A stretch of DNA of 9,327 nt from Sedimentisphaerales bacterium (GTDB lineage Bacteria; Planctomycetota; Phycisphaerae; Sedimentisphaerales; SM23-30), in assembly GCA_030640865.1 (NCBI GenBank), contig DAOWIP010000139.1, forward strand, positions 1 to 9,327, given 5' to 3'. The notes below the pieces were generated by a model, which did not search any database, was not told where the DNA came from, and was given only the letters and a program-made list of their open reading frames with translations. The position numbers were made by a program, and so were the translations under genes. Shown one piece after another: positions 1 through 6,323 of this stretch (positions within the stretch are counted from its first letter, which is position 1; each line of letters begins with the position of its first letter).

Positions 1-109
1 CAATGAGGTGATACGCCGTTTTCAGTTACAATTGGTATTAGATCAGGATGCCCGCGCCTCAAACAAAGATGTTGAAATGGCACGACATAAACACATAAGT
101 GGGATGTGA
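1..109 (+). CDS. Probable PilN, C-terminal end (partial)
   Basis: This is the open end of a gene that begins before the window. The frame starting at base 2 is open for 35 codons and stops with TGA at 107-109; the other two forward frames hit stops within the first nine bases. The peptide begins NEVIRRFQLQLVLD, a beta-strand-like stretch of the sort that ends the fold of PilN, then runs into a charged, low-complexity tail. Identification as PilN, the inner-membrane alignment protein that pairs with PilO, rests mainly on its position directly before pilO, which is the usual pilM-N-O order. Only about 35 residues are visible, so the family call is an inference; reading frame and stop are seen directly. 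Confidence 0.55.
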   Translation, partial: NEVIRRFQLQLVLDQDARASNKDVEMARHKHISGM

Positions 110-110
110 G

Positions 111-147
111 TGTTATGGGTGTATGGGTATATGAGTGTATGAGTGTA
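111..147 (+). repeat. Octamer tandem repeat (family copy A)
   Basis: Four 8-base units follow each other: ATGGGTGT (115-122), ATGGGTAT (123-130), ATGAGTGT (131-138) and ATGAGTGT (139-146). The block starts one base after the stop of the preceding gene and ends about 15 bases before the pilO Shine-Dalgarno. The segment GTGTATGGGTATA followed by (T/A)GAGT matches one arm of the two longer elements at 5709-5772 and 8695-8766, so this looks like a partial or rearranged copy of the same family. Confidence 0.75.
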
Positions 148-161
148 AATCCGGTGAATTG

Positions 162-169
162 AAAGGAAA
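162..169 (+). promoter_or_regulatory. Ribosome binding site of pilO
   Basis: AAAGGAAA lies seven bases before ATG 177 and decides that start. The alternative in-frame GTG at 135 lies inside the octamer repeat and has no Shine-Dalgarno. Confidence 0.6.
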
Positions 170-176
170 AACGATT

Positions 177-722
177 ATGAAGTTTGGTTTTAAGGAATTA
201 TTATTGATAGTTCTTCTGATGGCGATCCCGGTAGGTGGGTACTATTGGGTGTTCAAACCGGCACAGGAGAATATGGTACGGCAAAAAAAAGAATTGGAAC
301 AAAAGACGAATAAACTGTCGGGTCTGCATAAGGCGCTGGATGGTATCAAGGACCTTGACGCAGAGGTGGGGAAGCTTTCCAAGGCAGTGTCGTTTTTCGA
401 GGGTAAGCTGCCGGCTCGCCATGAAATTCATAAAGTTCTGGAACAGGTTACCAAGATCGCGGATCACCATCGACTTGAGACTCGCTTGTTTAAGACACTC
501 AAGCCCAAGCCGTTCGCGGAATACAGCGAACAACCGATACAAATGGAGGTATATGGTGATTTTGATTCCTATTACCAGTTCCTGCTGGATGTGGAGAAGC
601 TACCCCGTATCACCAAGATCAAGGATATGAAACTTGAAAAAGACGTTAAGAAGGAAGGAGCTATGAACGCCGGCTTTACTTTGAGTATTTTCTTCGACCA
701 TAAAAACAGTAAAAAGACCTGA
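177..722 (+). CDS. pilO: Type IV pilus inner-membrane alignment protein PilO
   Basis: PilO is a bitopic inner-membrane protein that dimerises with PilN and links the cytoplasmic motor to the outer-membrane secretin complex. The 181-residue product has the family layout: a single hydrophobic segment at about residues 7-25 after a short cytoplasmic tail, a lysine/glutamate-rich coiled coil at about 30-75, and a periplasmic ferredoxin-like domain at about 80-175. The stretch FFEGKLPARHEIHKVLEQV (73-91) followed by a GDFDSYYQFL motif (127-136) is typical of PilO. ATG 177 is chosen because it has a good ribosome binding site; the upstream GTG lies in a repeat. It follows the probable pilN and precedes a PilP-like gene, the expected order. 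Confidence 0.9.
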   Translation: MKFGFKELLLIVLLMAIPVGGYYWVFKPAQENMVRQKKELEQKTNKLSGLHKALDGIKDLDAEVGKLSKAVSFFEGKLPARHEIHKVLEQVTKIADHHRLETRLFKTLKPKPFAEYSEQPIQMEVYGDFDSYYQFLLDVEKLPRITKIKDMKLEKDVKKEGAMNAGFTLSIFFDHKNSKKT

Positions 723-745
723 GTTAATACAAACAAACAAAAATG

Positions 746-769
746 CCACGCATGGCATGGGATGCGTGG
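746..769 (+). other. Intergenic hairpin between pilO and the PilP-like gene
   Basis: CCACGCAT (746-753) and ATGCGTGG (762-769) are perfect complements, giving an 8-bp stem with the 8-base loop GGCATGGG. A competing small hairpin TGCCA/TGGCA (744-748 with 753-757) overlaps it. There is no T-run after it, so it is not a classical terminator. It sits 14 bases before the Shine-Dalgarno of the next gene and might affect mRNA stability or translation. Confidence 0.5.
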
Positions 770-796
770 AGAAGTGCTTAAGTAGGAGAGGCAGTA

Positions 797-1468
797 ATGA
801 ATACAATGAATAATATAAATAATAATCAGAACGATCAGTCCAGTGGAGTTCCAAACTGGAACACGGCAGGCCCGGAGACCTATTCGGAGACGGAGGCGAT
901 GGATTCGACGTACTCCGTGTCCACCGATTCACACAACCATACAGCGATGATTCTGCTGGGAGTCTGCATACTGAGTATGTTAGGAGTGTATCTGTTCGGC
1001 CTGCGTCAGCAGCCGCAGGAAGCTACGGCGGAAGAAAAAGCCATCGAGGCCCAGGTGGATACGGCCCTGGCTAAACTGGTGAACGTCGATCGGAAGGCCC
1101 AGGCTGAAAAGCTGTTCAAAGATACGGAAAATATGGTGCAGATGTTTTATGAGTATCCGTCCAAACAGCAGGTGGCGGCGGATGATTTAAATAAAAACCC
1201 CTTCTATTGTTTTGATACGAAGGCGGATGAAAAGGACGCCAACGATCAGGATAAAACTCGAGCACAATTGGAAAAGGAATTGAGAAGAAAGGCAGCCCAA
1301 TTAGAATTACAGTCTGTTCTGCAAAGTACCGGTGGGGCGAAATGCCTGATTAACGGTGAGATATTCGCAACAGGCCAAAAAGTAATAGATACCTTTAATC
1401 TGCGGTCAATCAATTCCGATAGTGTGGTTTTGACGGCCGGTGATCATGAATTTGTCCTGCAGATGTAA
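797..1468 (+). CDS. PilP/GspC-like inner-membrane protein
   Basis: This 223-residue protein has no long match that I recognise, but its layout fits the PilP/GspC role. There is an Asn/Ser-rich cytoplasmic tail at 1-48, one transmembrane helix at about 49-68 (TAMILLGVCILSMLGVYLFG), a charged helical linker at about 75-170, and a small C-terminal beta domain at about 168-223. The last part contains AKCLINGEIFATGQKVIDTF and ends in a DSVVLTAGDHEFVLQM-like strand. That is the pattern of the PilP/GspC homology region: a short 'no-other-copy' turn, an ING strand, a G-x-x-V step, then a strand 'dsVvL..g..fvL'. PilP is normally a lipoprotein that binds the secretin; here no lipobox is present and a transmembrane anchor is used, as in GspC. 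TAGGAGAGG (783-791) precedes ATG 797. Position between pilO and pilB supports the role. Function is inferred from the C-terminal pattern and context. Confidence 0.6.
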   Translation: MNTMNNINNNQNDQSSGVPNWNTAGPETYSETEAMDSTYSVSTDSHNHTAMILLGVCILSMLGVYLFGLRQQPQEATAEEKAIEAQVDTALAKLVNVDRKAQAEKLFKDTENMVQMFYEYPSKQQVAADDLNKNPFYCFDTKADEKDANDQDKTRAQLEKELRRKAAQLELQSVLQSTGGAKCLINGEIFATGQKVIDTFNLRSINSDSVVLTAGDHEFVLQM

Positions 1469-1510
1469 GAATTTTACGTAAAAGAAGACGCCAGCGATAC
1501 AGGTTTTGCC

Positions 1511-1517
1511 GGAGAGG
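1511..1517 (+). promoter_or_regulatory. Ribosome binding site of pilB
   Basis: GGAGAGG lies just before ATG 1521 and inside the longer frame that would begin at TTG 1506, so it argues for the ATG start. Confidence 0.6.
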
Positions 1518-1520
1518 ATT

Positions 1521-3353
1521 ATGCTGGATAACAAAACATTTGATGAAAGCCTGGTAAAGGCCGGTTCGCCGAAGCCCACGGCACGGGAGAACAGTCTCGG
1601 TCCGGTCGAAGGTGAGTTGCGCGACCTCTGGCAGCCGGAGGAGGAACCACAGGGCAATCAGAACGTGGCTGTGGAAGAGCAGTTATGCGAGCGTGGCCAT
1701 GTTACCGCCGAGCAGATGCAGGAAGCTCGCTCGATTCATAGTCAAACCCCCCGAAAACGACTGGGGCAGATTCTCCTGGAAATGGGAGTTGTGAAGGAAG
1801 CGGATCTTCTGGCGTGCGTGGCTGAGCAATATGAGCTTCCATTTATCCGCCTTGACCCCGAAATGGCGGATAAACAGATATTCGAGATACTGGACAGGAA
1901 CTTTATCGAATCGCATAACGTGCTGCCGCTACAGATCGAGGACGGTAAACTGGTGGTGGCACTGACCGATCCCACAAATGTATTTCTGCTGGATGAAATA
2001 CAGCGTAAAACGAAAAAACAATTGACGGTTAAAGTGTGTCCCAGTGAGGACATCAAGAATATATTGGCGACGATGGACGGCACGACCACCGACTTTCAGG
2101 TGGATGAAATCATCCAGGACATCGGTGATGAGGATGTTGAGATTGTCGATACCAAAGAAGACGATCTGAGCAGCCTTGAACAGGCGGCGGGCGATTCACC
2201 GATAATCAAGTTCGTCAACTACGCCATCGTCAAGGCGGTTAATGACGGGGCCTCCGATATCCATATCGAACCGCAGGAAAAGAAACTCAAAGTGCGCTAC
2301 CGTATAGACGGAGTGCTTTTCGAGATGATGTCTCCGCCCCATCATATGCACGCCGCGGTGGTTTCACGTATAAAGATTATGGCCAATCTGGACATCGCCG
2401 AGCGGCGGCTGCCGCAGGACGGCCGGATTCGGGTGCTCATCAACAAACGCAATATCGATATGCGAGTATCAACGCTACCGACGCCTCATGGAGAAAAGGT
2501 CGTTATTCGTATTCTGGATGTTGGTCGAAATCGACTGACTCTTGAAGATTTGGGGATGGAAGAGGATACCCTGGCGATTCTGGACAACCAGGTACATCGC
2601 CCTCATGGTATTATGCTGGTAACAGGGCCGACAGGTTCCGGTAAAAGCACAACACTCTATGCTGCTCTGAGAACAATGGATATTAAACGCCTGAATATTT
2701 CAACGGTGGAAGACCCGGTGGAATTCCAGGTAGATGGTGTTACACAAGTACAGGTGCATGACAAGATCGGGATGTCCTTTTCCGCGGCGCTGCGATCATT
2801 GCTGCGTCAGGACCCGGATGTGATTATGGTCGGAGAAATACGCGATGAAGAAACCGCTCGCATAGCGATACAGGCATCGTTGACCGGCCATTTAGTTTTA
2901 TCAACACTACATACCAACGACGCCCCCAGCAGTATAACGCGGATGATTAATATCGGGATCGAGTCCTACCTTATCGCGGCTTCTACCAATGCTATTCTGG
3001 CTCAGCGTCTGGTGCGGAGGATTTGTCAGCACTGTAAGGTGCCATACGAACCAAGCGCCGAACATTCCGGATTTATGAAAATGTACGGCTTCAGCAGTGA
3101 AAATATGTATTGCGGAACGGGCTGTGAAATGTGCCGCAATACCGGTTATCAGGGGCGTGTCGGCTTGTATGAGTTGCTGACGATCGACGATACATATCGG
3201 GATATTATCACCAATAACCCTACTGTAACGGAATTGCGTCGCCTCTGTCAGGAAAGAGGAATGATCAGTCTGCGCGACGACGGGTTTCGCAAGGTGAAGG
3301 CCGGACTGACAACCATCGATGAGGTTATGAGAGTTACCGAAACGGCGATATAA
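1521..3353 (+). CDS. pilB: Type IV pilus extension ATPase PilB (GspE/PulE family)
   Basis: PilB is the hexameric cytoplasmic ATPase that powers pilin addition. From ATG 1521 the product has 610 residues, near the usual 560-600. An N-terminal MshEN/T2SSE_N region (about 50-185) includes one well-formed RLGxxLLxxG motif at 80-89. The ATPase core follows: Walker A GPTGSGKST (369-377), Asp box STVEDPVEF (394-402), Walker B DPDVIMVGEIRD (431-442) and His box TGHLVLSTLHT (455-465). A zinc tetracysteine is present, CxxC at 502-505 and a second pair at 535 and 538 within GCEMC, followed by the GRVGLYELL stretch seen in GspE/PilB. Residues 1-50 are acidic and Pro-rich and look unstructured. It lies 52 bases after the PilP-like gene and 27 bases before pilT. 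The tetracysteine and neighbouring pilT argue for PilB rather than a PilT paralogue; GspE of a type II system is excluded only by context. Confidence 0.95.
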   Translation: MLDNKTFDESLVKAGSPKPTARENSLGPVEGELRDLWQPEEEPQGNQNVAVEEQLCERGHVTAEQMQEARSIHSQTPRKRLGQILLEMGVVKEADLLACVAEQYELPFIRLDPEMADKQIFEILDRNFIESHNVLPLQIEDGKLVVALTDPTNVFLLDEIQRKTKKQLTVKVCPSEDIKNILATMDGTTTDFQVDEIIQDIGDEDVEIVDTKEDDLSSLEQAAGDSPIIKFVNYAIVKAVNDGASDIHIEPQEKKLKVRYRIDGVLFEMMSPPHHMHAAVVSRIKIMANLDIAERRLPQDGRIRVLINKRNIDMRVSTLPTPHGEKVVIRILDVGRNRLTLEDLGMEEDTLAILDNQVHRPHGIMLVTGPTGSGKSTTLYAALRTMDIKRLNISTVEDPVEFQVDGVTQVQVHDKIGMSFSAALRSLLRQDPDVIMVGEIRDEETARIAIQASLTGHLVLSTLHTNDAPSSITRMINIGIESYLIAASTNAILAQRLVRRICQHCKVPYEPSAEHSGFMKMYGFSSENMYCGTGCEMCRNTGYQGRVGLYELLTIDDTYRDIITNNPTVTELRRLCQERGMISLRDDGFRKVKAGLTTIDEVMRVTETAI

Positions 3354-3380
3354 GTTAAAACTTCTTAAAAGGAGACGGCA

Positions 3381-4439
3381 GTGTCAATATTACAGGAATT
3401 ATTGGTGGCAGCGTTGGACTGCGGAGCGTCCGACATACATATTATGGTAGGTTCGCCGCCCATTCTGCGTATCCATACCATATTGCAGGAGACGGATTTT
3501 GGCGTAAATACCCCTGAAGGAATTCGGGAGATGCTTCAGGAATTAGTTTCCGAACGGCGATATGAGGAGTTTCTGCAGAAGCGGGACATTGATTTCTCAG
3601 CGGAGGTTCCCGGCAAAGGCCGTTTTCGTGTGAACGCTCACTTTCAGCGGGGCAATATCGCCATTGCCTTTCGTACTATTATGGATAAAGTGCCGCCGCT
3701 GGAAAAACTGAATCTGCCCGAAGCAGTCCATAAACTGGTCGATCTGGCCCGCGGATTGGTACTGGTAACTGGTGATACCGGCTCAGGCAAGAGTACGACA
3801 ATGGCCAGTATGATCGAAACTATGAATAAAAAATACCGCAAGCACATAATCACGCTGGAGGACCCGGTGGAATATGTGCTGACTAACAATAAATGCGCTA
3901 TTGAACAGCGTGAGATGGGCAGCGACTGTACCTCATTTGCCTCTGGGTTAAAGCACGCTCTGCGTCAGGACCCGGATGTGATATTGGTTGGTGAAATGCG
4001 TGATCTGGAAACCACCTCGGCGGCGATAACCGCAGCCGAAACGGGCCACCTGGTTTTGAGTACCCTGCATACTATGAACGCCTCCCAGACCATCGAGCGT
4101 ATCATTGATATTTACCCCGGCGGCCAGCAGAATCAGATTCGTTCGATGCTGTCCAATACCTTGCAGGCGGTTATTAGTCAGGTGTTGTTCAAGCGTATTG
4201 ATACGCCTGGTATGATTCCCGGCGTCGAGTTGATGTTGTGTAACCCGGCGATTCGAAACTGTATCCGCGAAAACCGTATTTTCGAGTTGCCAAACGTGAT
4301 GGAAACATCGCGCGGTCTTGGAATGCAGACGCTGGATTACTCGATCGCACAGTTGTGCTTTAACGGCCATATTTCAAGGGAGGACGCCCTGACCCATGCG
4401 GTCTATCCGGACAAGATTGATCGGGCGTTGAGTGCGTAA
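3381..4439 (+). CDS. pilT: Type IV pilus retraction ATPase PilT
   Basis: PilT powers pilus retraction. The 352-residue product has the family length and layout: an N-terminal PAS-like domain (about 1-105, with the ASDIHI.VGSPP.LRI stretch at 16-31), then a RecA-like core. Seen motifs are Walker A GDTGSGKST (131-139), Asp box TLEDPVEY (158-165), Walker B DPDVILVGEMRD (197-208), His box TGHLVLSTLHT (221-231) and the C-terminal AIRNCIRE (289-297 region), which corresponds to the AIRNLIRE motif needed for retraction in PilT. Walker A has Asp where most homologues have Pro (GPTGSGKS), and AIRNLIRE has Cys for Leu; both look tolerable. The start is GTG, with AAAAGGAG (3367-3374) six bases before it. 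The gene lies between pilB and pilC in the same direction, most likely in one transcript. Confidence 0.95.
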   Translation: MSILQELLVAALDCGASDIHIMVGSPPILRIHTILQETDFGVNTPEGIREMLQELVSERRYEEFLQKRDIDFSAEVPGKGRFRVNAHFQRGNIAIAFRTIMDKVPPLEKLNLPEAVHKLVDLARGLVLVTGDTGSGKSTTMASMIETMNKKYRKHIITLEDPVEYVLTNNKCAIEQREMGSDCTSFASGLKHALRQDPDVILVGEMRDLETTSAAITAAETGHLVLSTLHTMNASQTIERIIDIYPGGQQNQIRSMLSNTLQAVISQVLFKRIDTPGMIPGVELMLCNPAIRNCIRENRIFELPNVMETSRGLGMQTLDYSIAQLCFNGHISREDALTHAVYPDKIDRALSA

Positions 4440-4475
4440 AGAATTTTGAGTCAGCCAGATAACAGGTGTTGTATT

Positions 4476-5702
4476 ATGCCGAATTTTCGTTATGAATTAA
4501 GACAGAGTTCCGGCCAGGTAAGTGCCGGTGTTATCGCCGCCAATACCAGTACCGCCGCTGCCCAGATGCTGCGGGCCCAGGGAGGGTATATTCTTTCTCT
4601 GCTGGAAGTGAGAGATACCGGCAAAAGTGGTCTTAACAGTATTTTATCGTTCAAAGTTCAGACAGGCCCTTCCGCCAAGGATGTATTAAATTTCACCCAG
4701 CAAATGGCTGTGATGATCAAAGCGGGAATCAGTATCCGTGCCGCCCTTGAGGGTATTGTCGATCAGGTGGAAAATGATAAATTCCGCAATATTCTCCAGC
4801 AGATCAGGAGGGACGTGGAAGCCGGCAAAAGTTTTTCCGATGCACTGGCCAAATATCCCAAGGTATTCTCTCCGCTTTATATCAATATGGTACGGGCCTC
4901 GGAGTTGTCGGGTTCGTTCGGCGCTATGCTCGAAAGGATTGCCGGATATTTGGCCCAGCAGATAGAAACGCGTTCTATGGTTCGCGGCGCCATGATTTAT
5001 CCGGCCATTATCGCTGTGATGGCTGTGGTAACGACGGTATTTATGTTGACTTATGTACTGCCGAAATTCGTGGTGATTTTCGAAGGCAAAGAAGCGGCGT
5101 TGCCTGCGCCAACTAAGATTATTCTCGGTATCAGTTATGTGGTGCGGACCTATTGGTATGCCATTGTGGGTGTCTTGGCGGGATGCGTCTGGACCTTTCT
5201 ATGGGTTATTAATACCGACTGGGGGCGTATGTGGTGGGACAAGATCAAGTTAATTATGCCGATCTTTAAGAAACTGTTTCGCTGTCTGTATATTTCGCGC
5301 AGTATGCATACGATGGGTGAATTGGTCAATGCCGGAGTACCTATGCTGGATACCATCAGCATTACCGCGAATATCGCCGGAAACACAATATATAAAAGAA
5401 TGTGGCACAAGGTATTTGTCGCGGTCAAACAAGGTAAGAAAATATCAGATCCTCTTTCGCGTAGTCGGCTTTTACCAAAGAGTGTTATTCAGATGATCGG
5501 CAGTGGTGAAGAAAGCGGTAAGTTAGCTGATGTGCTCAGAGACATAAGCGAATACTATCAAAAGGAGTTAAAGAGCGTAATTCGCACGGTAACCGCGTTA
5601 ATCGAACCTGTGATGATTATTCTGATGGGATTCGTAGTGGGATTTATCGCTATGAGTATCATACTGCCGGTGTTCAAATTGTCGAGTCTGGTCAAAGGAT
5701 AA
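4476..5702 (+). CDS. pilC: Type IV pilus inner-membrane platform protein PilC (GspF family)
   Basis: PilC is the polytopic platform protein on which PilB and PilT act to load or remove pilins. The 408-residue product begins MPNFRYELRQSSGQ, matching the usual PilC/GspF opening, so ATG 4476 (AGGTG at 4464-4468) is preferred to the in-frame TTG at 4446. Two T2SSF repeats are visible, about 70-195 and 273-398. Repeat 1 contains FTQQMAVMIKAGISIRAALE (73-92); repeat 2 contains MGELVNAGVPMLDTI (280-294) and GEESGKL (344-350). Hydrophobic segments lie at about 172-195, 222-245 and 376-399, the usual three. It starts 36 bases after pilT. After its stop there is an A-run and then an inverted repeat element. 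Confidence 0.95.
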   Translation: MPNFRYELRQSSGQVSAGVIAANTSTAAAQMLRAQGGYILSLLEVRDTGKSGLNSILSFKVQTGPSAKDVLNFTQQMAVMIKAGISIRAALEGIVDQVENDKFRNILQQIRRDVEAGKSFSDALAKYPKVFSPLYINMVRASELSGSFGAMLERIAGYLAQQIETRSMVRGAMIYPAIIAVMAVVTTVFMLTYVLPKFVVIFEGKEAALPAPTKIILGISYVVRTYWYAIVGVLAGCVWTFLWVINTDWGRMWWDKIKLIMPIFKKLFRCLYISRSMHTMGELVNAGVPMLDTISITANIAGNTIYKRMWHKVFVAVKQGKKISDPLSRSRLLPKSVIQMIGSGEESGKLADVLRDISEYYQKELKSVIRTVTALIEPVMIILMGFVVGFIAMSIILPVFKLSSLVKG

Positions 5703-5708
5703 AAAAAT

Positions 5709-5772
5709 GTGTATGGGTGTAAGAGTATAAGGGGGAGAAAAAAAGCCTCAAGTTTATCATACACTCATACAC
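5709..5772 (+). repeat. Inverted-repeat element (family copy B)
   Basis: The ends GTGTATGGGTGTAAG (5709-5723) and, read in reverse complement, GTGTATGAGTGTATG (5758-5772) agree at 13 of 15 positions, so the element can fold into a hairpin with a loop of about 34 bases. By hand alignment, 5709-5764 matches the reverse complement of 8699-8754 without gaps at about 46 of 56 positions, including a shared GGGGGA block and a shared TCATACAC block. It fills most of the gap between pilC and the first prepilin gene. Confidence 0.8.
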
Positions 5773-5794
5773 TAATTATTGAGAGATAATCACT

Positions 5795-6232
5795 ATGAAA
5801 TATGCAATCAGGCCCAGAACCGGTGCTCGCGCAGGCGGTTTCACTCTGGTGGAAGTAACTTTTTCGATAGTTATTGTTGGAGTAGCGATTGTCTCGCTGA
5901 TGATGCTTTTTGCGGCGGGGACTACTGTGAATTCGTTCGGTAATAAATTATCATCCGCGGTGTTTCTTGCCGATCAGTTGCGGTCTATGACCGACCAGAC
6001 AGAATTCGATGATATAATCAACGACGGCAATCAAACATTTAGCGGAGTAGATGCCGATGGTAATGCTATTCCCGGCCTTGGGAGTTTTCAACAGGACCTG
6101 ACTATACAGACGATCAACCCCGAAGATATGACGGTGTATGTCGGCCCCGATCCGACAGCAGCCATATTAACGGCATCCGTCTCAGGCACAGAAGGTCAGC
6201 TATTACAGATAAGTTGGCTGAGAGTCAAATAG
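5795..6232 (+). CDS. Type IV prepilin-like minor pilin
   Basis: This 145-residue protein is a class III signal-peptide protein. A short basic leader (MKYAIRPRTGARAGG) ends in GG, followed by FTLVE and a hydrophobic helix to about residue 42. Prepilin peptidase would cut after Gly15, leaving Phe at +1 and the conserved Glu at +5 (Glu20). The rest (about 60-145) is a short, acidic globular part with several predicted beta strands and no family I can name. The length and position after pilC fit a minor pilin of PilV/PilE type or a GspH/I-like pseudopilin. The ribosome binding site before ATG 5795 is weak (GAGAG at 5781-5785). Confidence 0.85.
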   Translation: MKYAIRPRTGARAGGFTLVEVTFSIVIVGVAIVSLMMLFAAGTTVNSFGNKLSSAVFLADQLRSMTDQTEFDDIINDGNQTFSGVDADGNAIPGLGSFQQDLTIQTINPEDMTVYVGPDPTAAILTASVSGTEGQLLQISWLRVK

Positions 6233-6310
6233 GAGGTGTTTTTCGCGAAGTTTAACGATGGAGGTTTTTATCGTAAGTGTTACATATTGAACAAGAGTGA
6301 TGGAGGTTAG

Positions 6311-6316
6311 AAAGGG
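6311..6316 (+). promoter_or_regulatory. Ribosome binding site of the PilX-like gene
   Basis: AAAGGG lies seven bases before ATG 6324 and supports that start. In-frame alternatives GTG 6297 and ATG 6300 have no clear Shine-Dalgarno at the right distance. Confidence 0.5.
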
Positions 6317-6323
6317 TAATCTT

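Noticed and set aside
135..176. Upstream GTG start for pilO at 135
   Set aside because: It lies in the octamer repeat, has no ribosome binding site, and adds 14 residues that do not look like PilO.
1472..1483. Palindrome TTTTACGTAAAA after the PilP-like gene
   Set aside because: A 12-base AT-rich palindrome with no loop; expected by chance at this length and no associated feature.
1506..1520. TTG start for pilB at 1506
   Set aside because: The Shine-Dalgarno GGAGAGG lies inside that extension and points to ATG 1521.
3948..4370. 140-codon frame on the - strand inside pilT
   Set aside because: Antisense to conserved PilT motifs, so an open frame by chance.
4446..4475. TTG start for pilC at 4446
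   Set aside because: The family N-terminus (MPxFxY) begins at ATG 4476.
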